Shown: piece after piece, positions 1-12,247 of the stretch
Numbering within the stretch: the stretch's first letter is position 1
Layout: each line of letters starts with the position of its first letter
From: Spatholobus suberectus
Taxonomy: Eukaryota; Streptophyta; Magnoliopsida; Fabales; Fabaceae
DNA length: 64,000 nt
Direction of reading: 5' to 3'
Assembly: GCA_004329165.1 (NCBI GenBank)
Contig: CM014732.1
Coordinates: forward strand, 82,398,726-82,462,725
Position numbers and translations under genes: made by a program
The notes under the pieces: model-generated
What the model saw: only the letters and a program-made list of their open reading frames with translations
The model's database searches: none
Told to the model about the DNA's origin: nothing

Positions 1-734
1 ATCAGAAGAAAACAAACCACCGCTACTACCTTTGCTAATATAACTATTAAGAACTGAAGGATTATCCTTCAAACACATTAATAGACAAGGCAAGTAATTA
101 TAAATAAAAAAATGTATAGTCTATAATTCTATATGCTCATCTACCACATGCAATCTAGTGGGAAAGCTTTTTGTAACAACTATAAAAAAGAGGAAGTCTG
201 ATAATAAAAACATCTACCAAGTAGGAATAATAAACACTTAGAGTGGTTATTAAACCCAATATATTATAGAGAATAACTGCTTCAAATGGTTATTTTCCTT
301 CGAAGTTCATAGTATCAAAATTTATAGGAAGTTATTGGGCTTTGAACTTTGATCATATCAATGCTCTTATTCACTATGTTGGACTTAACTATTACCCTTC
401 TGTAATTGTCCCTACTACAAGCTGCCTAAGATGTACAAGCACATATTTTCTCCTTTCACACAACCAAACTTTGTTCCTTCCATATACAAACTAAACAACT
501 TTCTGGTAAACGAAAATACAAGCAGTCATCACTGCCTTGCATATAAGGCTGTTTTGAATAAACATACCAAATATCCAAGCTAAAATGATTACTTTCACTA
601 ATCAAAGCATCAAATCCAGATGAGGTCAAGGTACAAGTATTATTGAGATGATGTAACATTCAGTATCAGTGATCTTGGAAGAAAGACAGGTTAGTTTTAT
701 CACCCAAATCATCTAAAATACCAGTGATATTGGA
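1..734. other. Left-edge spacer, no firm gene
   Basis: AT-rich sequence with no recognisable protein domain. On the minus strand, roughly positions 1-115 stay open for about 40 codons running off the window edge, with serine- and glycine-rich residues at the edge, so this could be an exon of a gene lying mostly outside. No splice acceptor is convincing and no family is recognised. A second minus-strand open stretch at 456-659 is equally unassigned. Confidence 0.3.
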
Positions 735-2221
735 AGAATTTCACTCATCTCCATGGGGGGGACATTTGGAAGTGTTGAGAACTTACAAAAGGGTGGCAAT
801 TGTGTATTATTGGAAGGGTATGAAGAAAGAGATCAATAAATTTGTACAGGGATGTGATATATGCCAACAGCAGAAATAACAAACACTAAAACTTGCAGGG
901 TTATTACAACCTATTCTGGTTCCTAAATCAGGTGTGGGAAGAACTGTCTACGGATTTTATTGGGGACTTCCTAAATCTAAAGGGAAGGATACCATCCTGG
1001 TAGTGGTTGATAGATTGACTAAATCTGCACATTTTATTCCACTGTGTTATCCCTATACAGCGAAGGAAGGGGCTCAAGTTTTTATAGATGAGATCATCTG
1101 CCTACATAGATTTCCAAACTCGATTATATCCGACAGGGATAGACTCTTCATGAGCAAGTTTTGGCAAGAGTTATTTCTGATGGCGGGAACGAAATTGAAG
1201 TACAGTACAGCATATCATCCTGAAACTGATGGAAAAACAGAAGTGGTCAACAGGACACTAGAAGCGTACTTAAGGGGCTTTGTGAATAACCAACCTAAGC
1301 AGTGGATGAAGTGGTTGGCATGGGCAGAGTTTTGGTTCAACTCTTCATATAATGCATCCACGGGAATGAGTCCTTTTAAAGCTCTTTATGGACGTGAAGC
1401 ACCAACGGTGGTTAAATACTATCAGGAAGGAACTATGGTACAGGAGGTAGATCAATTACTTAAGGAAAGAGATGCGATTTTGGAGGAATTAAAGTTGTAT
1501 CTGAGCAATGCCCAAAATAATATGAAAATGCAAGCTGATAAAAGAAGAGAGGTGGCATTTGAACCAGGAGATGGGGCATACATCAAAGCACAACTTATAG
1601 AATTCTATAGCAAATCGGGTGAATGAGAAATTGAGTCCTAGATTTTATGGTCCGTAACAAGTAAAGGAGAAAGTGGGTAATGCAGCTTACAGAGTGGAGC
1701 TGCCTCCTGGTTCCAAACCACATCCAGTCTTTCATGTGTCTCAACTTAAGAAGTCAATATCGGTCAACCATCAAGACCAGTCGTTGCCTCCCTTTATGAC
1801 AGAGGAGTGGGAGTTACAAGTCGAACCAAGGGAAGTGCTGAATGTGAGAAGATTGCTTAATGGAATAGTAGAGGTGCTGATTAAATGGGCCAATTTACCG
1901 GACTGTGAGAATACTTGGGAGGATAGTGCTGTTATTAACAAGGTTTTTCCTGAATTCCACCTTGAGGACAAGGTGAAACTCATACGGGAAAGTATTGATA
2001 AGCCCATTAGGCACGTGTACAAAAAAAGAAGGAAAAAAGGGGACGTAAGAAGTAATGAAGGAGAGAATGGGCTTGAGAGGCGAGGCTCAATAGAAGAGGA
2101 GGGAAAGAGGGATCAAATGGTATCAGTTGAGGAAGGAAGAGAAATGCAGGAGAGAGAGAATAACAGAATGGGCACGTGGCAGACAGTTATTGGAAGGGAG
2201 GATGTGGTAATATCGCAGTAG
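735..2221 (+). pseudogene. Ty3/gypsy chromovirus integrase and chromodomain remnant
   Basis: This is the 3' end of a gypsy-type pol gene. Positions about 745-880 encode a degraded HHCC zinc-binding module ending in CDICQQQK, typical of integrase N termini. 934-1626 encodes the integrase core: VVDRLTKSAHF carries the first catalytic Asp, ISDRD the second, and the Glu lies in the ETDGKTEVVNRT segment. 1673-2221 carries the integrase C-terminal part followed by a chromodomain (VLIKWANLP, then a TWED motif), which marks the chromovirus lineage. Stops before 934 and between 1626 and 1673 separate the pieces, and no gag, protease or reverse transcriptase is visible upstream, so the element is truncated and dead. 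The chromodomain is known in this family to steer insertion to particular chromatin. A purine-rich run just after the last stop may be the old polypurine tract. Confidence 0.9.
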
Positions 2222-3477
2222 TGGGGGAGAGAGAAAGTATATTTGGAGAGGGGAAAAGAGAGAGAGGGGGCAATTTTTGGGAAGAGCAATTATGGTGGCC
2301 AGGCTGATTGAAGAATTTAGCTCTTCGTCAGGAAAGGAGTTCTTAATTCTTGTTTCTCTGAGTCTGTATTGTAAGGAGCAGTGCTCCATACTCATTTTCT
2401 TAATTGTTGCATGTTAGTCTGTTTCGTTTCAGTGGAATTATTCTCCTATAATTTGCATTGATTGTCTTACTATCATTTGAGTGAGTAAAGAAAAGGAAAT
2501 CATCTAGTTCGTATTCTCTCTGTCTTTGGGGCTTATCATATTCCCTGCCAATACTGAATGGGTAAATTCAGCGCAGGAGAGGTCCTCTCCTGCCAGGTTG
2601 CTAAGAGGGGAAAGGCTCTACTATGGATGGGAGTTCTGTGTCTCACAACTGGCTGATATCGGAATCATGCTCCTGCATCAGTCCTATATGGTTGAAAAGA
2701 GTAGTACATCCACACTAGGGGGCAGAAAAACCGAGCTTTGATACAATACAACTTAATGCAAAGGAGATCCCACTCCTAAAAGCCAGGCTGTTAAGAGGGG
2801 AAGGAGTCTCTACTTTAAAAGGGAGTTCTATATCTCAGATCTGGCCATTACAGGACTCAAGCTCCTGCATCACCACACCAAGCTGGGTCAGTCTATACCC
2901 CTCTAAACTTTACCCCTTCATTTTCCTCATGAGAGGATTCAAATCCATTTGAAGGATAGAATCCCCCTCTCCATTTCCCATGAGTGTTTGAAGAGATGAA
3001 ATTGCCATTCTCTGACGTAGATGTCCTAGAAAGTTGAAACTTGATGGTAACTCAGATGATGGAGTTGGGACCCAAGAAACAGACTTTAAAGTCTAAACAT
3101 AAGAACATTGGAAAATAAATGGAGATTGGAAAGGATAGCATCAAGGATTCAGGTGACAGAGAAGATGAAACATATAGATACATTTAGTAACTATCCTGAT
3201 TGCAGCTCCTCCAAGAACTTTCACCAGTCTACACATATTAGCTTAAGTATCCTGCCATATCAAGTTAACTTAAGCCATCCAAGCTATATCTGAAGTTGAA
3301 TTATTTATTTATCCTATATCTTGATACTCTCTATATACGCATATCCAAATTGAACACTATCCAATTCCAATAGTTTCACCATGTGCACTTATCCATGCTT
3401 TGCAGCTTACTAACAAACATTCAGAAATATAAAAAATTATATTATTTTACACTTGAAATGTAGAAAGCTTTCAACTA
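2222..3477. other. Gypsy 3' flank and unassigned spacer
   Basis: Follows the gypsy integrase remnant. It starts with a purine-rich run at about 2222-2270 that could be a polypurine tract, so part of this span may be a decayed LTR, but no TG...CA ends or second LTR copy were found. It also contains the diverged direct repeat listed separately. No gene was recognised. Confidence 0.4.
2592..2872 (+). repeat. Diverged direct repeat of about 90 bp
   Basis: Two units, about 2592-2679 and 2782-2872, share the order GCCAGG(T/C)TG, TAAGAGGGGA, GGGAGTTCT, TCTCA, CTGGC and CTCCTGCATCA with scattered substitutions and small gaps. They lie about 100 bp apart. This looks like an old tandem duplication inside the retroelement flank. 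The function is unknown. Confidence 0.6.
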
Positions 3478-4017
3478 GGTGTGTGTTTGCATTGGATAAT
3501 TTTTAGAGATTATAATCTGTTTCCATGAAAAAAAAATCTTGTTCTCTCTTGTTTGGCAATATTGGTGAAAATCAGCTGATAATCTTAGATTATTTCTATT
3601 ACAAAGAAAAAAGTTGTTTTCAAATAAGCAAGATTCTGAAGATTATGATTAAAAGCTAACAAATTATTTTCTGGCTAGCTTCTGTTTTCCCATTTTATTA
3701 CTGACAATTGATTAATTTAAATGCAGAGCCAACTATTACAAATAACTTCATAGTTCATACCTTTTTTTTGTAATTTTACTATTAAAAAACCAATTACTCT
3801 AGACAATCCAAATGAAATAGACTATCTTAAAACTACTTTTCACCTAACATATCCAAAAGTCCAAACATAAAACTTTTCATAAAATTGATTATAACAGTAG
3901 TCGACTAAATCTATAATCCTAATTGATAATTAAAATTGATTATAACAGTAGTCGACTATATCTATAATTGTAATTGATAATTCAAAAAATCTCTAAAAAT
4001 AATTCAATTCAAACACA
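3478..4017. mobile_element. MITE, possibly PIF/Harbinger-like, with internal tandem duplication
   Basis: The two ends are inverted: GTGTGTTTGCATTGGATAAT at the left, and the reverse complement of AATTCAATTCAAACACAC at the right, both continuing into TTTTTAGAGATT. The element is 540 bp with no coding capacity. CTA sits directly outside both ends (3475-3477 and 4018-4020) and may be a 3-bp target duplication, which fits PIF/Harbinger. Inside, a unit of about 53 bp containing GTCGACTA is tandemly duplicated at about 3880-3983. It lies just downstream of the last visible exon of the minus-strand RWD gene. Confidence 0.65.
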
Positions 4018-4065
4018 CTAACCAAAATTTCAAAAGAAAATTCATAAAATAGATGACAGTCTTAC

Positions 4066-5827
4066 ATCATCTTTGGCTGCCTCTTCTGCCTCAGTACTCC
4101 CACCAACAGAGTCTTGACAAAACCGGTCAGCCAACCACTCTTTAGCTGAAGTAACAAGTGTGTAGATCATAGCCATATCAAGATTTTCAGATGCCTATGG
4201 AACACAAGTTTTGCATCAAAATTTCCATAACCCAGTAAGAATCCACAACAAATCTAGAGTTCCATAACCATCAGCTGTTGTGCAACATGAAAATGCACAT
4301 ATAACAACAGCAAACGTATTAAATTCAGAGTGGCTACTAAGATGTCTTTCAATCTGAATAACAACCAGTGCAAGAATAGCACAAAGACCAGATCTGCTCA
4401 AACATTAAATAGCAAAACTACATCGTAAAAGACTACCTCTTGTTGAAGTTTTTCTTTCAAATTCCTTAGATCTTCAGCAGATATTCCTTGCAGACTGTTA
4501 AGTACAGATAAAGTATAGCCACATCATAATGTTAGTGTATAATAAATGAAACAAAAACACAGATAATGCACTTGACATTAACTGGACAGACAAACAAAAA
4601 TATAATAAATATTAGACAATTATAATAGCATACTGACCTTTTCAAATTTAAAAGTGGAGGTTCATCAGGATATCTTTCTGTGTGTGAAAAGATCAGAGCC
4701 AGTTGAGCTGCAACAAAAATATCAACTGCATCTTTCATATTTTATGCAGTAAATAATCTCCAAAAGTGAAGTAATATCTTAGGAAGAAAAACAAGACATT
4801 CCAAAATCTAAAGTACATGTTCAGTAAAACTGAATACCAAAATGGAAAAGAAAATAATATATCAAAGAGAAAGAAAAATAAACCTGGACTAGTTATTGGC
4901 CCATCTGCATCATCATCCTGTACAAATGAATAATATTTAGATAAATATAAGGGTATTTTTTGCCAAGTTATTTGATTAGACATTAATATTATTCCAAGTA
5001 ATTTCAGTGAGTGTCAGAACACTACATACAACAGGAAAATAGTTCTTCTCTTCTTCTCAACAACAGTATAACTTCATTAAATAAGAAAAAGAAAAGTAAA
5101 CTATTAATCAAACTATATGGATCAAAATAACATAAACACAAATTGTTTCCATCATAAATAAGCTGCATAATAGCAACCATCATAGTTATCCATGCCAAAG
5201 ACTTCAACAACAACAAAAGCATTTCCCACCAGGTAAGGCCAGCTATAGTGAAATATGGATCAATCAATACCACTATATTCTGCTACAAACCAACTCTTCC
5301 GACTTAAAAAATAAGAAGTAAAAGACAAAAAAAAAATGCATAACATGAGAAACTACACTAAAAGAGGGGGGAACATTTACCTGCGCAACAACCTTTATTT
5401 GGAAGCACCGATTGGAAGTACCCAGGCCACTTTCGCCAGAGTGTATTTCTACCATGAAATGTCAAACAGAAAATCAAGCCCTTTTTCTAAGTGGGAAAAT
5501 AGTAAATTCGCATAATAATAATAATATATAGATAGTTTAAATGGCATAAATAAACAAACCTTTGAAATCATCCATAAGTATAGCTTCTAATGCTTCAATC
5601 TCCATATCCTGTTCTTGTTTGTAGTCTGCGCAAAACACACCATCAAATAAGGCTTAATTAACGCTGTCGTTGTAATGCTATCGGGAATTTACGCAGCGTC
5701 CGAACACAATAGAATGATCAATTTGCAACCAAAACCATGGAATAAAGTTAAAATATCATGAAATTGCAAACGAGAAACTAGAAGGAGAAAAAAATAGAAA
5801 GATTAAGATTAACGAGTTACCCGTCAT
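4066..5827 (-). CDS. RWD domain-containing protein (RWDD1/GIR2-like), 3' exons not found
   Basis: Seven exons on the minus strand join in frame: 5821-5827, 5560-5625, 5381-5448, 4884-4917, 4638-4707, 4437-4494 and 4066-4194, giving 144 codons without a stop. The product opens MTDYKQEQDMEIEALEAILM and continues with SGLGTSNRCFQI, then FSHTERYPDEPPLL (the conserved YPxxxP signature of RWD domains), then LKEKLQQEASENLDMAMIYT. RWDD1/GIR2 proteins of about 240 residues bind DRG-family GTPases or Gcn1 and act in translation-linked signalling; that role is known for the family and is not shown here. The last exon ends at a good donor (GATGAT then gtaag), so more exons must follow, but the expected conserved C-terminal half was not seen between 4065 and 1. 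The gene is either truncated or has a last intron longer than 4 kb filled with transposons. The start is the only ATG giving the family N terminus. Confidence 0.88.
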
Positions 5828-6134
5828 GGTTGGAAATTAATTGGGAGATGCGTCTGAAAGTGTGGGGAGAGAGAGAGAGAGAGGATGGGATTAGCAGAGC
5901 TATGTCAGGGTCAGGGCAGCATTACATAGAAGTAGCAGTGTGTGTGTAAGGTGCAGCTTAGCACAGAGAAGACCTAACCCCTGAAACACTGCTTCTCTTG
6001 AAACGCCAAGTTTTAACCAGTAATTCGAGCATGAATGGGATTCAAGTATTCAACCTCTCCCCTTTTTTCTTTTTTCTTTTTTTTCTTGGGCTCAATGTAT
6101 CTGATTTAAAAATAATAACACGTTATTAAATTTT

Positions 6135-6515
6135 AGGGTAAATTACATTTTTAGTTTCTCTATTTTTTTTTTATTTGCAATTTTGGTCCTCAAAGATATT
6201 TATTCTTCTTATTTTTAAAAATCTATAATTTTGACCCCTTTATATTTTTTAGAGAGATTTTAAAAATTTACAATTTTGGTCTCACCATCAAATCTCCTAC
6301 GTTGATCATTAGTAGTTTAACATTGACTCTGACTTTGACACATTATTTAAATACTGATATGTCCAAATCAACTGTTCAACCACTAATTGTCAATGCAAGG
6401 ATTTGCGGCGAGACTAAAATTATAGATTTTAAAAATAGGGATTAAATGTCTCTAAAAAATTAGAGAGACCAAAATTGCAAATTAGGAAAAATAGGAAATC
6501 AAAAATATAATTTAG
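6135..6515. mobile_element. Long-TIR element, probably Mutator-like MITE
   Basis: The left end (AGGGTAAATTACATTTTTAG, continuing to TTTGCAATTTTGGTC) and the right end (GACCAAAATTGCAAATTAGG to AAAAATATAATTTAGC) are inverted copies of about 50-60 bp. Further inverted similarity extends inward. There is no coding capacity and no clear target duplication. Long AT-rich terminal inverted repeats suggest a Mutator-type MITE, which is an inference. Confidence 0.6.
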
Positions 6516-6793
6516 CTTGCATTCTTTTAAGTAATATGTTTCTGTTGATTGTTAATTTTTTTTTAGAGTGCTTTTTTAATTAGACATGTAAAAAGGAAAA
6601 AGTTTAATGGTTAGGCATTGTCAGTATGAAAACTTTTACACCGTTAACTAATTAGAGATGATTTATTATAATTAATATTAATATTAGTTTTATTTAAATT
6701 AATATTAGTTAAAAATATATCATTGATACACACGTTATTTACCATAGAAAGGAAAGGCAAATTGTTACTAAATCATATCAGTACAATAGTTAG

Positions 6794-7470
6794 TAGAGGT
6801 GTTCATAAATCAATCCAATTCAATGAAAACCGAAAAAACCGATCCAAAAAATTGAAAACCGAATAAATCGAAGACCGAAAAAATCAAAAATCAAAAAAAC
6901 TGAAATTTTTTATTGGATTGGATCGGATTTCATATTTGATTTTGAAAACTGATCTAATCCAATTAAATTCAAACCGAACTTATACATGCATATATATTTT
7001 TACTTGTAATTTTCTAATATCACTCATATTTATGTTTTTATTTCTTATATATTTGTAAAGTTATTATATAAATTATACTTGTTTATAAAAAATATATTGA
7101 TTTAAAGATAGTTTTTTAGTAACTATTTAAGTAAAGATACATAAACATAATCATCAAGTTGTATAAATTTATTTTTAATAATATATATTTGAAGAGTTAT
7201 ACTAGTATTAGTTATATAATGACTAATTAATGAAGTATTTGATTTTTTTAATTATTTTTTAATATATTTATTATATATCATATTATTTATTTAATACTTT
7301 TTTAAAAACCAAAAACCAATCCAATCCAAACTATTTTAAATTGGATCGAATTGGATTGGATTTAAATTTTAAACCAAACCAATTGGATGATGAATTAACA
7401 AAATCGAAGTGATTGGATCGGATGGTTTTTCTCTTCAAAACCGATCCAATCCAATCCGCAAACACCCCTA
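6794..7470. mobile_element. Non-autonomous hAT-like element
   Basis: The ends are TAGAGGTGTTCATAAATCAA at the left and the reverse complement TAGGGGTGTTTGCGGATTGG at the right. The flanks are ATAGTTAG (6786-6793) and CTAGTTAG (7471-7478), an 8-bp target duplication with one mismatch, as expected for hAT. Subterminal regions are rich in repeats of the motif ATCCAATCC and its complement, the usual transposase-binding type of array. No transposase is encoded. Confidence 0.8.
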
Positions 7471-7478
7471 CTAGTTAG

Positions 7479-9827
7479 TAACATGTGAAATCATGTTCTT
7501 TGTTTTGGAAAATTATATATATAATTCACTGTTGAAAGATTAAAAAAACTTGTGGTGGGGGGTGTTTGAATTAAACATTTTATTTTAAATTTTTTAAATG
7601 TGTATAATAATTGTGTGTAAAAAAATTATATCATGTATTAAAATAAATAAAAACATTTCATAAATGATCAATTAAGAATATCAGTGTATTTGAATAATAA
7701 TAATAATAAAATCCTCTAATAGACAAATGGTAAAAATCATTAACCAATCCATTAAAATTCACATTATTTTTCTATTTTTACACGTTTAAGCTTCCTAGTG
7801 GAAGAAATTTGTACTCGAAGATTCCTAATTGTAAGTGTATAGTCGTCACCTTATTCAGATAACTTTTTTTCATTAGAGTAACATTCATTGGTCATAATGA
7901 ATTGTAATCATTTTAATTTGTGATACATATAAAACCATACATTGCAAACATATGTAAATAAGTATGTTATTATAAGTTTAATGGTCATGTACTGTAAGTA
8001 TAAAAAATTTATACTGTCTATCAATCAGAAATTACTGTTGATATGACTTTTAAAGTATTTATTATAAAAGTCAACAAACTTACAATAAATAGTAATTTGT
8101 GATTAGATGACAATATAAAACTATTTTACACTAACAATACATAGCCTGTTTTCTACTTTTATTATTCACACACTTGTACACACCTTTTTAGGTGAGGAAG
8201 AAGTTATTCTAGGAATAACTCTTCAACAACTCTTTGAATATGTTAAATTAAAACATCTAACTAATAAATTAAAAAGGTTTTATTGAATATTTTGAATCTA
8301 CAAATTATATAAAACTAATATTTTAACCTGTACATTATATAAAATAAATATTTATTTTATATAACTTAAATTTATAATAAATAAATACTTATGAATATAT
8401 AAATTATATAACAATTAAAATTCATAATAAACAAATATTTTCAAACATATAGATTATATTTTAAATTTATAATAAACAATTATCATAATACAATGTTAAT
8501 TTTTAATTATTGATAATTTCTTTTAAAAATATTGAAATTTAAGTTAAAACTAAAGATATTGAAAATGACATATTGAAAGAGATAAGAGGTTAAAAAAATC
8601 TCTAAAAACATTTTCGTTAAGAATGACAGCTAAAAATACTCTCGTTAAAGAATAATAGCTAAAAATGCTCTTATTCAAAATAACTATTATAATTTATATA
8701 TAAAAAGGATTTTAAAATTATTTGATATATCATTAAATAAATACAATTTCATGTATAATATACTTTTTTAAAATATAAGTATATGTTGACTATAAGATTA
8801 CCAAACTTCAAATTCTAATTTATTTAACATTTAGTGTACATGATTGTTGATATAATATCAAAACATTCAATGGTTGAATTGTTAAAATTTAATATACATA
8901 CACACACGTATATATATATATATATATATAAAGAAGAATTATTCAACTGAAATAACTCTACTGAGAGTTATTACCTAATTTTTTTACGCTTATTTTGTGA
9001 AACATATAATTAAACATAATTAACATAAATATTCCATTCTCAATATTGTGTGACTTTTATTGTAGATCTTCACCATTTGAGCAAGACTTCTTTATAGGAT
9101 CTTAAAAATAAATTTACATAAGATATTTGTAGTGTTCTACAACAATAAAGATGTTTGTAAGATATACAGAAACAAAATCAGTTGGACTTATCAAACCCAA
9201 CCACCCCCCCCCCCCTCTTTTTATGAGGCAGGTTAGGATTTTCAACCCACTAACTCGTTTTGACTTGTCATCTTTTTTTTTTTTCAATAATTAGCATGTT
9301 GAAAAAACTCAAGTCTTTCTTTCAAATCTTAATTATTGTATTGTAAGTTTATATCTATTGAATTGATGGTTTAGTTATTTTTTTACTAAAACTTATTAAA
9401 GTAAACATCCAAGTTACTCCTTGAAATTGTAGGAATATATCAATTTGGTCCATGACAATAATGAAATTTCAAAATTATCCCCAAAGTTGTACAACGTTAA
9501 TCAACTTGGTCCCTCCATCATTCCCATCAATTAATGACGTTAATAGAGTTTATGTAGCATGTTAAGTATCTGGATGACACCCATGTAAGCATCTATGTGT
9601 GTATCTACATCATAAAGACTAATTTGATATAATTGAGGAGCAATCTAACACTAATGTTAACAAGATTAAAAACAATGAAAAATTCATTTAACTTCTAATT
9701 TTTTTACTACTTGACTGTAACTCCCTTTTATTCCCCCCCCCCCCCCTACCTTCCGTTCTTGTCTTTCTACAAGTAATAGGGGATGGAGTTTGCCAAAGTT
9801 ATGGGTAGGTGATGAAATTCGTCAAGT
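7479..9827. other. AT-rich spacer with homopolymers
   Basis: No gene was found. The span holds a (TA)n run at about 8909-8930, a poly-C run near 9205-9215 and another near 9735-9749, and AT-rich sequence with short dyads. A segment at about 9400-9560 (AAGTTACTCCTTGAAATTGT onward) resembles the long terminal repeats of Mutator-like elements, but its partner was not located. Confidence 0.4.
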
Positions 9828-10930
9828 GTGTTTATTTGTATAGGTTTGTTTTTTTTCCCATTTTTTTGTTTTTGGTTTCTTCATCTTCTTCTATCTTCAA
9901 CCTTGTTTCATCTAATTTTTATCATGGTAATTGATTATTATTTTTTCTTTATTAATATTTGTTTGCTTTATGACAATAGTTTGTTTTGTTCACATTTTAT
10001 CTTAAGTTTATTGTTTAAGTGTTATTTTTTATTTTTTTTGATAAACGTATGTTATGGTTTGTGTAAGTCTTTGATTTTGTTGTGTAGCATAGTGTTTTTT
10101 TTTTCTACCACAGTTATGTTGTACCATGGAGGGATATTGATTAGGAGTGAGAAGGGTGTGGTGGAATATATGGGTGATGAGATGAACATGTGGGAAGAAA
10201 TAAACTCAGACACCCCTAACCTATTTGACCTTATTGAAACTGTGAAGACATGTTAAGATTAACATGAGATTGAAGATTTTTTTTGGAAGGTACTAAATTC
10301 AAGTTTTGATGTTAGTTTGAGAGAGCTGAACATTGACAAAAGTGTAACTGGATATGGTGAATGATTCATTACTCAATGGAGGTCCTAATAATAAGATTGA
10401 GCTTTATTATAAACATTACATAATGGGTGATGAACCCATTTTTTCATTGTCAATTGTTAAGGAGAATGTAGTTGGTGTAGAAAGAAAAAAAAACTAACGA
10501 TGAGAATATGGTCAGTGAAGAACAAAAAAAGTTCAACACCTAATGAAGGCAATGTGGTTGGCGAAGAATAAAAGAGTTTGATACCAAATGAGGGAAATAC
10601 GGTTGGGAGAGAAGAAAATAGTTCAACACCAAATATAGAAAATGTGGCTAATAGGGAAAACAAAAGTTCAACACCTAATTAGGCATTGTCTACTAAAGAT
10701 GAATGTAAAGATTCATCCAATTCAACAACAAATGAAAGTGCACAAGACAACAATTATAAGCCTTTTCTACTGGTGAGTTCAAATGATTTTGTTGAAGAAT
10801 CCTCAAAACAATATGAAAGGGAAGAGGGTTAAGAGAACAAGTTATAAGAACATGGTTGAGAGAACAAATAGTAGGAAGAAGGTTAACAGATCAAGTAGAA
10901 CGAAAAGGCTACCATCACCTAACACAAATG
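9828..10930 (+). pseudogene. Mutator-like transposase N-terminal (PB1-like) pseudogene
   Basis: An open stretch from 9828 to 10256 ends in MLYHGGILIRSEKG, VVEYMGDEMNMWEEI and FDLIETVKTC. This matches the layout of the N-terminal PB1-like/MuDR region of plant Mutator transposase-derived proteins (a VFHHGG-type start, then a glycine and aspartate/tryptophan block). The reading continues past stops with EIEDFFWKVLNSSFDVSL. After that come 15-residue degenerate tandem repeats (10461-10680) and an acidic, serine/asparagine-rich segment to about 10845. Several stops and at least one frameshift break it. No catalytic transposase domain follows, so only the front of such a gene remains. The hydrophobic first half of the open stretch (9828-10115) is probably non-coding. 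The family assignment rests on pattern recall. Confidence 0.5.
10461..10680 (+). repeat. 45-bp tandem repeats (15-residue unit)
   Basis: About five degenerate units starting near 10461, 10501, 10547, 10592 and 10637, most of them 45 bp. Each reads roughly as GGNAATGTGGTTGG, GAAGAA and AGTTCAACACC(T/A)AAT. In the better frame the units encode variations of N-V-G-E-E-K-S-S-T-P-N. A unit length divisible by three indicates that they arose while the region was still translated. Confidence 0.7.
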
Positions 10931-11284
10931 CCTAATTAGCGTGATTCTTATATCATATCATTACACTATTCTCAAGTTCAATATTCTAATACGAAGTTGT
11001 CATATTTTAAATGTGCCTAATAAAATATGAATTTAATTAGAATGCATAAACAATGTAAAAGTTCTCTATAGTGTCATCTAATAAAAAATTATTATATATG
11101 ATAAGATTGTTAAATTTTGCAATAATTACTTTAATAGTCATATTTAAAATAATTTTTAATTGAATGATAATTTAAAAATATTTACATTGATAATATATCA
11201 AAATTAAACTCATAAAACATTAATTAGATTTACAAAATATTTGAATATATCACAACATTATTCTCCTTTTAATGTCCACCCATG

Positions 11285-11457
11285 TAGGGGTGTAAGTGGG
11301 TATGAGTCGACCCAAATCGACCCAATTACAATTTAGTAATTTGTGTCAAGTTATCAATTTGATTTGGATTCAATTTGACTAACTCGATTATAGTCAAGTC
11401 GAATTATCAGGTTGATGAGTTCTAAAACTAATTAACTTGACCCAACCCAACTTACAT

Positions 11458-11489
<32 letters not shown>

Positions 11490-11980
11490 TTAACTTATCT
11501 ACCAATGTGTATTGCAATGTTTCGTTTCTTTGTTTTGATTTTGTAGACTATCAAATCTCTCAAATACCTGAAAACTCGCATGATAAGCCTCTAAATGGCA
11601 TTCAAAGTGATTTTAAACACTTTCTATAACTTTTCTTTTATTTTTGTTTAACATTTTCTCTTTAGCATTTTTAACAAATGGGATTCTTAATTTTTTTCCC
11701 TTTTTAGTTTTAGTTATGGAATGTCATCTTTATTTAATTTTTTGTATTATATTTGTTTGAATGATTTTTTTGAATTTTTTATAATTTTTTTTAAATTTAC
11801 AAAATATAAATATGTTAATTAGCCAACTTGACTACCTAACTCGAACCAACTTGATAAAGATTAGGTTGGTTCGATTCAGGTTTTTTTACCCAAAACAACA
11901 AATATGACCTAACTCAACTCATCATTGTTTCATCGATTTGGATTTTATAACAGACCAAACCTAACCCAATTACACCCCTA
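11285..11980. mobile_element. Non-autonomous hAT-like element
   Basis: The ends are TAGGGGTGTAAGTGGGTATG and the reverse complement TAGGGGTGTAATTGGGTTAG. The flanks CACCCATG (11277-11284) and CTCCTATG (11981-11988) match at 6 of 8 positions, an old 8-bp target duplication. Internal subterminal motifs are GACCCAA/TTGGGTC. An (AAT)n microsatellite at about 11459-11489 lies inside. No transposase was seen. Confidence 0.72.
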
Positions 11981-12247
11981 CTCCTATGTTAGACTTATGT
12001 ATTTTAGAGGATTTTTTGGGTGTAACACCCCTCTTATGTTTTCTTTGCTCAATTATATATATATATATATATGTAACAACATCTAAGATGACATTCATTT
12101 TTTTAATATATCTAGATTGTTACATATAAAATATTTATAAATATGATTTCATCATTTTTTAAGTTATAATGGTGTTAAACTTTTTACGTTAAGGGATTAA
12201 AATTAGGGTATTTATCGGATTAGGTTAACTTGATAATTCAAAATAAG

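Noticed and set aside
3340..3420. Possible missing RWD exon: a minus-strand stretch reading roughly AHGET
   Set aside because: Only five residues resemble the expected C-terminal motif; stops lie close on both sides and there is no matching splice site.
10461..10680. CRISPR-like spaced repeats
   Set aside because: These are contiguous degenerate 45-bp coding repeats in a plant transposase pseudogene, with no unique spacers.
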